A stretch of 64,000 nucleotides of DNA from NCBI RefSeq assembly GCF_000143415.4, contig NW_003314360.1, positions 256,345 through 320,344 of the forward strand, given 5' to 3'. The notes beneath the pieces were generated by a model, which ran no database searches, was not told the DNA's origin, and saw nothing but the letters and a program-made list of their open reading frames with translations. The stretch comes from Selaginella moellendorffii (taxonomy: Eukaryota; Streptophyta; Lycopodiopsida; Selaginellales; Selaginellaceae). A program made the translations under genes and the position numbers. The first letter of the stretch is position 1. The number at the start of each line of letters is the position of its first letter. Positions 55,955 to 64,000 of the stretch are shown one piece after another.

Positions 55955-57992
55955 CTCCCAGGATGGCTATGCTGTCGTGTCGTCGGATGATTCTGGCGAT
56001 TATCCAGTGGTGGCGCCTGGACGCGGAGGACATCACCATAAAATCTGGGACTGTTGCGTACGTCACTACTGGAGGTGACTTCCTCACGTTTCACAGTTTC
56101 TCTTATGCGGAAAACGTCCTGTGCCTCGCGGTGCTGACACTGTTGTCCTGGAGAATACGTGCATTTTTTCGTTCGATGGACATAAGAAATTCGCGTCCTG
56201 TCCGGTGCTAGCCAAGGCCAAGATATACGCCTGTGGTATGGACTTTGTACTTGAAAGATCCTTTCACTCTTTAGGATTTCTTTTCACTCTAGAATCTGGT
56301 AGCTGGGAACTTTGTTTCAATCCAGGGTTTGATATTGCTAAAAGAGACAAAGTTCTATCAGCAGTAGCGGAAATAGCAAGCGTTGGGACTACAAAGGTTA
56401 AGGTAGAAAGCTGGAGTGTTTCTGTTTTTCCGTTGTACTTCACAGTCTTGAGTTTTCAGGTGTTTCCACGCCCCACAGTTATACTGTCCACCGGAGATGA
56501 ATTAATAGATTATTCTGGAAATAGTTTACAGAGAGGCCAGGTGACAATATACGTCCACTTCTGTTGTTTCAAATCTGGCCTTTCGTTTTGCATAGATTCG
56601 GGATTCAAACAGACCTATGCTTGTTACAGCTGTTCGAAGTCATCAATGTACTTGTATCGATCTTGGAATCGCTAGAGATATTGAAACAGGGATAGAAGCA
56701 AAACTTGACATTCCTCAGGGTGTCGATGTTCTCATATCGATGGGGACAGGGATTTCGTGAAGCCAAAACTTGCTGAAAGGGGAACTATCTATTTCAACAA
56801 GGTTAGCTTTGTACAAGTCTTTCCTTTTGTTTTGTGCTCTGAAACCAGGGAAGCCACTGACGTTTGCAACACTTGCAGCCCCAGGAAGCAACAAGAAAAT
56901 GCTTGTTTTCGGCTTGCCTAGGAACCCTGTCAGTGGCATGGTGACTTTTGATCTTATTACACTTTCCCTTGCAAGTAAACTTCTGCCAAGTTCCAGAATA
57001 CATTCGAATGACAACTTGTTTTATGCAGAGTTCAAGCTAGAACACGTGAGCCAATCAAGCTTGATCCAACGAGGCCAGAATATCATCGCGCTGTTTTACA
57101 ATGGGAGGACATTGAGATTTAGTCGGGGTACGTTTCAGCAGTTTCATTTAATGATTGCAACATGACGTTGCAGAGAGCACAGGACGACAGGCTAGTGGTT
57201 GCCTCTTGGTATGTGCAAACACGTTGCTCGAGCTTCCGAAAGGGCCTGGAGTCCTAACCGCTGGCTCTCTTGTTTCTAACAGGGATATCACGAGCAAATC
57301 AAAACCAGTGAAAACTCCGGACCCGACCAAGCCAGGCATAAAAAAAAGCATCCTAATCGTGAGTGACACGGAAGGTAAAAGCTGGACGCTCTTTTTCTGG
57401 ACCATTGTTTTGTTTCTATCCAGCGGACAGAGAATAGATCAAAGCGGTAACAGGAGGATAGAATCTACCTTGGGGCTTTCAAGCAGCATTACGGTGGCTA
57501 GACCTTTTGCCTGGTGGCCTCCGGGTGTACAGCCAGTTCCTCCTGTTAGAGTATTCGTTTTGTTTAGAACTCGAAGCATATATTATGACGCACTCACCGG
57601 TGGTTAGTATCAGATCAATGTGTTGATTGTCACTCCAATCTCCAAGCACTTCCTGTATTTTTGGTATGCTATCTGGTATGATCGCTGTTACTACCACTTT
57701 CGCTCCTCCCAGGGTCTTCGAGAGACCTGCACGGCCCTTCAACACCGGTGCTCTCGAGGAGCGTGGCTGGGTATATTTTCATATCATTTGGACAGAAGAA
57801 GTTATCTCTTCGCTCGATTGTCACAGATAATAAACATGCCTGGAAATCCCAATGCAGTGCAAGTACCAGCGCTGCCGCATCGGTGACAAGAGAAAGAAGC
57901 ACCCTCGCCATTCTCCCCATCACGACGCGGCTTTACATCCCAACGATGTCGAGCAGCTTCATCGCTGCACAAGGCGCTCGTGTTCCCATTGA
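55955..57992 (+). pseudogene. CNX1: CNX1-type molybdenum-cofactor synthesis gene (MoeA-MogA fusion), pseudogene
   Basis: Pieces of plant CNX1, which inserts molybdate into molybdopterin, occur in order. E domain: 'DGYAVVSSDDSGDYPVVAPG', 'ITIKSGTVAYVTTGG', 'PRGADTVVLENT', 'PRPTVILSTGDELID', 'QRGQ', 'GVDVLIS', 'LAERGTIYFNK', 'KPGKPLTFATLAAPG', 'REPIKLDPTRPEYHRAVLQW'. G domain: 'ILIVSDTEG', 'MPGNPNAVQ', 'KKHPRHSPHHDAALHP'. Breaks: a frameshift between PVVAPG and ITIKSG, a missing base before 'FVKPKLAERG', a TAG shortly after 'AVLQWEDIEI', and an inverted block at about 57470-57740. Several short introns seem to survive, so the copy arose by DNA duplication and not from mRNA. A working gene must exist elsewhere in the genome. 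Confidence 0.9.
57470..57740 (-). pseudogene. Inverted block of the CNX1 pseudogene (part of the G domain)
   Basis: Only on the minus strand does the sequence read 'LGGAKVVVTAIIPDSIPKIQ', 'NQHIDLILTTG' and then, after an intron-like step, 'HPEATRQKV' (family: GGTGxTPRDxTPEAT). The parts before it ('SDTEG') and after it ('LSRSVAG', 'NMPGNPNAV') are on the plus strand. This piece was therefore flipped in place. Confidence 0.88.
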
Positions 57993-58085
57993 GTTTGAGC
58001 TTTGGTTTGATCAAAATAAAACCAGGACAAAATAAAAATTTATAAAACAGAAAAAGATGGTAAGAAAAAAAAGAGGCAAGATGTG

Positions 58086-59627
58086 CTAGGAGAGTGATTT
58101 GGCTCTGTTGTAAATTCTAATGCTCTGGAGCTGGTTGACTCTTCTCTCTAAACTTCTAATTGCCTCGAGCTTCCTCTCCAGCCGCTGCTGCTCCACGGCG
58201 CTCATTTCTATGGCTTGAAGATCAAGGATTCGTTCGTCTTCCGGCGTGCCCGAGGCCTTGAGAAGCCGTCTCCTGGAGAAAACTTGCTTGCATCTATAGA
58301 ATGTCATCCATGCGACCAGGGGAACGAGGAAAGCAGTGGAGCACCACGCAAGTATGAGGCTGCCGGATTTGTAGACCGACTCGGCCTTGACAACAACGAG
58401 AACTTGAAGCCCTCGCCTTGTAATTGGAACTTGGTCCGCTAGCAGCCCCCAGGTCGCAAATTTCCTCTGCCTCTGGATCTCAGCAGGGGTGACGGCAATC
58501 ACAGCAGAGTAAGATGCAACCGAGAGAATGGAATTGCTCACGCACAGCATCATCGTCTTCCATCGCTGGAATCTCGTCAAGTTCCTAAAGAGCTTGAGCT
58601 GGAGATTGATAAAAGGCACGGCTGCTGCCACCACGGCTATGAAGGCACTGGGAAGAGCCACCGCTGCCACCCAAAAATCCGAGGCTGGATGATTGAGGTC
58701 CAGGGCCGAGTTCTGCGCCTGAATGTAAGAGGTCTTGACGTGAGACATGAACGAGCCCAGAATGTCGACGAGAGTTGTGGTGGTCCTCAAGTCGACAGAT
58801 GAGGAAATAGAATTGCTGCTCGAGGAGTTGTCAACTCCAAGCAGGCAAAGGTTCCTGCTTGGTCGCCTCGCAAAGACGACTTGCTTGGACATGTCGAATC
58901 CTGCTACTTCCGGAGCTGTCTTCACCCTGAAATTCGTAGATGGATCCAAATCTCTAGTTCCCCTGAGCACTATGATGTTTCGGTTGAAAGTTTGTGGATC
59001 TAGCTCCATGCCCTTGCAAAAACCGAGGCCGGTTGCATTGGCATGATTGAGATCGATGCTTCTCAAAGTCATCCCACTTAACCTTTCGATGTGCGTGTTC
59101 CAGTTGGGAAGAGTCAAAACCTTGGATTCAACAGTGTTGCTCAACATACCGTTTTGCTCTTCCCATAGAGAAAAAAATCCATACTTTGTGGTACCAGGAA
59201 TGGCCCGGATCACCACGGGCGTGAACTTAACACAGGTTCCAGCTCCAACGTCGTCAAGACAAACAAAACCCAATGCCCACATAGTGATCTTTATAGTTCC
59301 CAAGCTCTTGATTGTTTCCTCGGACTCGTGCTCTACGAGAGAAGAGTTTCTAGTTGAGAAAAGCCCACCTTTCTCCGCAACCTCGGCCGTGAGGTTTCGA
59401 CCCGAGAAGCTAGAAACCAAGTACCCCAGAAAGGCCTGCTCGCTGCTCGATTGTAAATATGGAAGGAATTGCCACCAGTTGGATTTGTGGGACGAGTCGC
59501 CATTCATGCTCAGGATTGCTGTGAAGCATGTTAGACGTCGAAGATCGCCCTCTTGAACAGAGATCGATGACACTGCTGCTCGCACCAGTGCTGTAATTAT
59601 CACAAAAAGAATGAATCTCCTTGTCAT
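58086..59627 (-). CDS. 513-residue secretory/membrane protein of unknown family
   Basis: Single-exon gene starting at ATG 59627. A signal peptide ('RRFILFVIITALVRAAVSS') is followed by a roughly 300-residue, presumably lumenal or extracellular part with 'WALGFVCLDDVGAGTCVKF' and several NxS/T sites. Three hydrophobic segments follow: near residue 345 ('FWVAAVALPSAFIAVVAAAV'), near 385 ('MLCVSNSILSVASYSAVIAV') and near 450 ('ILAWCSTAFLVPLVAWMTFY'). The cytoplasmic tail is basic and coiled-coil-like ('EQQRLERKLEAIRSLERRV'). I do not recognise the family, and no catalytic motif is evident. The frame is intact over its full length, while a scrambled copy lies 5-8 kb to the left, so this looks like a lineage-specific gene under maintenance. 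Confidence 0.8.
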   Translation of the reverse strand: MTRRFILFVIITALVRAAVSSISVQEGDLRRLTCFTAILSMNGDSSHKSNWWQFLPYLQSSSEQAFLGYLVSSFSGRNLTAEVAEKGGLFSTRNSSLVEHESEETIKSLGTIKITMWALGFVCLDDVGAGTCVKFTPVVIRAIPGTTKYGFFSLWEEQNGMLSNTVESKVLTLPNWNTHIERLSGMTLRSIDLNHANATGLGFCKGMELDPQTFNRNIIVLRGTRDLDPSTNFRVKTAPEVAGFDMSKQVVFARRPSRNLCLLGVDNSSSSNSISSSVDLRTTTTLVDILGSFMSHVKTSYIQAQNSALDLNHPASDFWVAAVALPSAFIAVVAAAVPFINLQLKLFRNLTRFQRWKTMMLCVSNSILSVASYSAVIAVTPAEIQRQRKFATWGLLADQVPITRRGLQVLVVVKAESVYKSGSLILAWCSTAFLVPLVAWMTFYRCKQVFSRRRLLKASGTPEDERILDLQAIEMSAVEQQRLERKLEAIRSLERRVNQLQSIRIYNRAKSLS

Positions 59628-59942
59628 GATTCTTTGGATTTTGCTTCTCTTTCGATTGTATATTTCGTAGGGTCAGAGGATGATACTCGGTCCAACTTTA
59701 ACAACTTCCTTCCTAGACAACGTGACCAATCCATCATTTTCGATTGGTCATGCATACATGGCTTCATAAAACACGCTACTCGCTTGCGCGTCGAGTTTGA
59801 TCATTAATGTCAAAGGAGCCAAAGTAGAAAACTACAACAAGGTTTCGGGGCTTTTCATTCTCGTGTAGAGCTGCTAGTCCAGATTTCCTGGTGGTTTCCT
59901 GATCTTGGTCGACACTGCCAAGATCAGGAGATCACGTGCAAT

Positions 59943-60504
59943 ATGGTAGCAGCAAACTTAGGATTTGTAGTTTTGCTACCACTTTGCTTTGAGGTAATCT
60001 TCGTGCCTCTATGAAGGTAGCCCGGCCTTGTCTCCTGAGCATCGCTCTGGATATGAGAAGGATCTGTTTCCGAGGTTCGAACAACTTCATGGCCGAGGAC
60101 TCATTTTGTATCGCAATGCTGCATTTGTGTCGATCGTTACAGGCTCTGCCGCGCGATTTTGCTCGAGACCGACATCGAAGTACGAAGGACAAGAACTTCT
60201 CAAGATCGGCGACATACAACACATTTGGAATCTACAATTACAAGGTTCGTCGCAATGATTTCTCTTTTAGAAAAAATTCACGAAGTTCTTCCTTCCATTC
60301 TTTTCGTTTTTGACGATGAAACGAATCCAGGCAGTGCTCGTAGGACAAGTCCGTTCGAAAAATCCTCGGTGATGGAAGAGCTCTCAGATCCAGTGGCACA
60401 AGGTTGCTGTCTACCCGAGAAATGAGTAAAGGATAAGGGAAAATCAATTCTCATGAAACGATTCCTGATATTCGCTGAAAATCCTCACCCCTCCACGCGA
60501 GCCA
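59943..60504 (+). other. Possible exons of an unidentified gene, ending in the N gap
   Basis: An ATG at 59943 starts a hydrophobic 'MVAANLGFVVLLPLCFE' followed by a GT. A second open stretch (about 60020-60240) reads 'SPEHRSGYEKDLFPRFEQLH' and 'YEGQELLKIGDIQHIW' and ends at 'ACAAG|GTTCG'. The step between them is too short for a normal intron, so the pieces may not belong together. A gap (60505-60604) hides what follows. Confidence 0.3.
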
Positions 60505-60949
60505 NNNNNNNNNNNNNNNNNNNNNNNNNNNNNNNNNNNNNNNNNNNNNNNNNNNNNNNNNNNNNNNNNNNNNNNNNNNNNNNNNNNNNNNNNNNNNNNN
60601 NNNNCGAGGTAAACTCTACGCCTGTGCAAAACGTTAGCAGCATAGAAGTCGCCAGCGGATTTTGCTCGAAGACAAGTGTTTCCTAGCATTGAACTTTGAT
60701 ATTACAGAAGTTAAATGACATGATGGACACAATGGAAGCGCCACGAAGGGGAGCTACGTCATGAGTACGAGGCCAGTCGGGAAGAAGTGCGGGTTATTTA
60801 TTCCATGTCTTTGCTATTGAGCTGTTTCATTTGATTTTACAGAACAAAATAAAAATTTCAAGCACACTAAAGTTAAAGATTCCCTTGTCGAGTAGAGAGA
60901 CCAAGACAAGAGCAAGATTAATTGAACAAAGAATGAGAAAGGTCATGTA

Positions 60950-61685
60950 TATACATGACAACATATCTTCCTGGCTTGGAACCAACAGGTGGCCGAGTCG
61001 GAGTGGGATGGAATCCCTCTGGGGTCGTCATCATCAACGGCAGCGGCAGCAGCGGCAGCGTTTGCGACACCGGGGCTGCTTGTGGCAGGCATCGTCCTTT
61101 TCCTGCTTGCTATGGTGGCCATCGTCACCGGCATCTGGATAACAAGGCTCTTCGAGCAGAAGGACTACGTAACGGACACTATTATCGAGAAGAAGCTGTT
61201 GAGCGGAATTGCGAACAAAAGTACGAATGTTTGCCCGAAAGACAAGAACTAATCTCCGATTGCGCTGCTGCAGGAGATACCAAAAACGAGCGAAGACATA
61301 AGCATAGAGCTGACTTCGCTGCTCAAACCTTCGGAGTGGATCATGAGATTTGAAGACGTGAACTGCTCACAAAGGAATTCCACAGATCTTTGGGCCCGAG
61401 CACGACAAAATCTTTCCGTTTGATCCGTTACTGGTTCCGCCAGAATTGGATGGTGAGCGGATTTGGACTCGTTCTCACATCTGGTGGCATACAGAAACGG
61501 ACGCCATTCAGCCTGATAGCAGCATCGTCGAGGCAAACAAAGAAGTATAGCGTCGCTATTGCAGACAAACCACGGGTTTTGAAGTTCCACGATACCGGGT
61601 GGCTGTATATGCAACTGCGGTCTAAGTCTAGGAGTGGAACTACCTTTCTCGGTTTCAAAAGCGACACAACAAGGTATCTGTGATG
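60950..61685 (+). other. Coding-like region with a membrane segment, unidentified
   Basis: After 'ccaacag' an open frame reads 'VAESEWDGIPLGSS', an Ala run, and a strong membrane helix 'LLVAGIVLFLLAMVAIVTGI', then 'RLFEQKDYVTDTIIEKKLL', stopping at 61250-61252. Later open stretches in other frames include 'EIPKTSEDISIELTSLL' and 'FHDTGWLYMQLRSKS'. No ATG starts the first one, so it would be an internal exon. It may be a broken gene. Confidence 0.35.
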
Positions 61686-62128
61686 CAAATTCTTTTTATC
61701 GGTTTTCTCTTGCTTCTTGTCAAAGGTTCTCCAGGATAAAATGACGGAAAAGAAACGCGTCTGGGGAGGCTCCAAACTGCACTACAGCAGTACTTGAATG
61801 GTATCACTGTCAATGAGAATGCTATCAGGTCTTCGTTTTCAATATTATCAGGTATCTAAAACAATTTCTCTCATCTTCCGCTCAAGAGACCATGGTAGAG
61901 AGGTTTTCTTGCTGTCTAGAGGCTGCAAGCTCCTAGCAAAGGAGAGGAGCCTCATGAAGACTAAAGAGACACTCGGCTATCTTCTAAGGGAATGTGAAGC
62001 ATCATAGGCTGGCAAAGAGGCGCTTGCTTTGCTGTTAGCAACAAACGCCCAGGTAAGGTACTTGCTGTAGATTGTACGAGAAAGCTATGCTTGTGAGAAG
62101 CACTCTTAAATTAAAATAAAAGGAATGT

Positions 62129-64000
62129 TTATTGTGGATTGGGAGGCCTGCTGTTAGCAGAGGAGACTCGACTTCCCCACTCGAGGAGCTCCTTGCTCGT
62201 ATCATCTTTGTGAACAATGCACTCTAGAAAACAAAGGCTGTCCTTCTTCTCGCCCTGAGCTTTGGCTATAGCTTCGATAAGATCCTTCTCATTTCTCACC
62301 TGAGGAAACAAATAAAAAGACTTATTTTAGAGTCTAGAAAAGGATAGAACTACAGGCCTACCTTTGCAGTCCAGCATTTGCCTTCATTGTTGTGAAACGC
62401 ATCCACAACTCCGGTGTAGTTCCAGTTCTTGATGATGTTGTAGGGGCCATCGTGGATCTCAACTTCAATGGTGTAGCCTCCGTTGTTTATCAGAAAGATG
62501 ATGTTCTTCTGGCCATATCGGATCATGGTAGACACATCCTGAGCAGTCACCTGGATTCGCGATCTCTCGTGCGTAAAAACCTTGAGACTACTAAAGAGTT
62601 GTGATGATACCTGAAAACTTCCGTCTCCAATGCATGAGATGACACGCTTGTCTTTGGCCGCTTGAGCGTAGCCCAAGGTAGCTCCAACTGACCATCCAAT
62701 TGATCCATATTGCATCTGGAACTCAAAGCTTTTTTCGACAAGATGGAATGAGTTTCGATCGAGGAGATAAGTTCATCGTGTCTTACCCGCATCCATCAGG
62801 GAGCTTAAACTTCTGGCAATTGAACCAAGAATCACCAGTCTCAGCAATCACTGCACTGTCCTTGGACAACATCTCCTGAACCAAAACAACAAGCTTCCAA
62901 CGTGAGAAAGGCAAGAGTTCGTGTACAAATCAAACACCTGGAACAAGAAGAGCCACTTTACCTGGATGTGCTTGAAGAGGACATTGACACGAAGAGCATC
63001 CGTGCTGCCGTGTGTCACAACGTGTCCCTCAGGAACATACATCCTCTGGAAGTTTTGGTAAGCAGTGTCGTTCTTGCGGAGCCTCTTGGCCAGAGCCTTG
63101 AGGAAATCTCTCATGAGAATGCAACCAAACGAGAGGCGACCTCCGATGGTCACCCTCTCGCTTTGCACCATGATAGCCTTCTCCTTGTTGATGAGCAGCG
63201 AGTAGCCAACCGAGCTGTAATCGTTGAAAACCGGTCCGGCAAAGAGATAGGCGTCGGCCGACTCGACGATCTCCAAGCAATAAGGAGTGCTCACGGCTCC
63301 CCAGTACGTTCCAATGAATCGAGGATAGGACTCTGGGAAGTAGCCCTTGGCGGATGGCATCACGGCAACTGGGTAGCTGCAAGCATCGGCGAGCTCCACA
63401 AACTCGTCCACCGCTCGGCAAGCTTTGAGCTTGTTGCCAGCCACGAGCACCGGCTTGACTGCCGCGTTTAGGAACTCCGCGGCGGCAGTGACTGCCGCTT
63501 CCAAGCTCTGGTAGTTGCTCATCCTGGCGAGAAGAGCAAGGAAAACGAGTGTGTCAACTTTACGTTTGGATCGATCGATCACCTGGGAGAGATCGCGTAA
63601 GGAACCGGTTCTTTGCTGAAAGTTGGATGCTCGAGGGCGGCGAGGTTGCAGCAAACGCTGATGTAGACGGGCTTGCTCTCGCGAAGAGCAGTAGAAATCG
63701 CTCCATCGATGAGCTCGTGCGCGTCTTCCAGGTGCTGGATCACGGCCTGTGGAAAAACTTTAGCATAGGCCTAGAGAGAAGATAGAACAACTAAAGATCT
63801 TGGCTATGGCTTCTCTAGATTACCTGTGCGCACGTCACAGCTTGGAAGCAGCGAAGCTCCTGGCTGAAATCCGGGATGCCAATGGTGTGGTGGAGGATCC
63901 GGTTGGTCCCATAGTCATTGGAATTGGGGCCTCCCACTATACAAATCACTGGCAAGTTCTCGCTGTAAGCTCCAGCGATGGCGTTGAGGACGCTCAATCC
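62129..64000 (-). CDS. PDC: Pyruvate decarboxylase, lacks about the first 110 residues (off right edge)
   Basis: Seven exons on the minus strand join in phase: 64000-63824, 63746-63583, 63523-62962, 62875-62787, 62728-62611, 62550-62362, 62299-62129. They give 489 residues to the TAA, out of about 590-600 in the family. Blocks in order: '[20 protein letters not shown]' and '[19 protein letters not shown]' (thiamine-diphosphate PYR domain), '[20 protein letters not shown]', the central domain with '[20 protein letters not shown]', then the PP domain with '[20 protein letters not shown]' and the cofactor motif 'IGDGSFQ...[11 protein letters not shown]'. The enzyme turns pyruvate into acetaldehyde and CO2 in the cytosol during fermentation, typically induced by low oxygen. 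The 60-bp intron at 62610-62551 has no stop and keeps frame. No defect is seen. Confidence 0.97.

Noticed and set aside
62350-62715. Single continuous frame taken as one PDC exon
   Set aside because: It includes a 60-bp in-frame intron and the start of another; family sequence requires splicing at 62610/62551.

Overview
The window looks like nuclear DNA of a lycophyte, most likely Selaginella (S. moellendorffii type). Introns are very short (about 45-70 bp, GT..AG). Genes are compact and GC-rich, several start sites sit among GATCGATC-type runs, and the protein families are land-plant ones: DUF630/DUF632, DUF506, plant L-gulonolactone oxidase, a PLS-type PPR protein and a PEBP protein. The organism is inferred from style; no marker gene proves it. 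Three 100-base N gaps (6634-6733, 18171-18270, 60505-60604) show a scaffold assembly.

Layout. 1-1.5 kb: the end of a UDP-glycosyltransferase and a three-exon PEBP gene with a signal peptide. 1.5-27 kb: an AT-rich transposon block. It holds LTR fragments, a decayed LINE, and a nested set of LTR elements that all lie on the minus strand: an outer non-coding element of about 15 kb (8798-23848, perfect 5-bp target duplication), a second non-coding element inside it (11512-18814), and a 601-bp TRIM element inside the outer element's right LTR (23136-23736, perfect target duplication). A long inverted repeat follows (24.25-26.13 kb). 27.3-38.5 kb: a gene island with an intronless PPR gene, an intronless U2AF small-subunit gene, a divergent multi-exon membrane-protein gene, and two tandem DUF630/DUF632 genes. 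39.4-44.7 kb: a decayed Ty3/gypsy element and an AT-decayed LTR related to the inner element. 45.8-48.2 kb: a truncated third DUF632 copy, tail to tail with an L-gulonolactone oxidase gene.

48.9-58 kb holds many broken genes: an AT-decayed GDSL esterase, a rearranged copy of the gene at 58-59.6 kb, a deleted copy of the oxidase 5' end, a coiled-coil fragment, and a molybdenum-cofactor CNX1 pseudogene with an internal inversion. One intact DUF506 gene sits among them. 58.1-59.6 kb: an intact 513-residue membrane protein of unknown family. 62.1 kb to the right edge: the C-terminal four fifths of a pyruvate decarboxylase gene.

The genes do not form an operon or one pathway. They share two histories: local duplication (DUF632 trio, oxidase 5' end, 513-residue gene) and decay. 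Spliced coordinates were worked out by eye from reading frame, GT/AG signals and family knowledge; nothing was aligned by computer.
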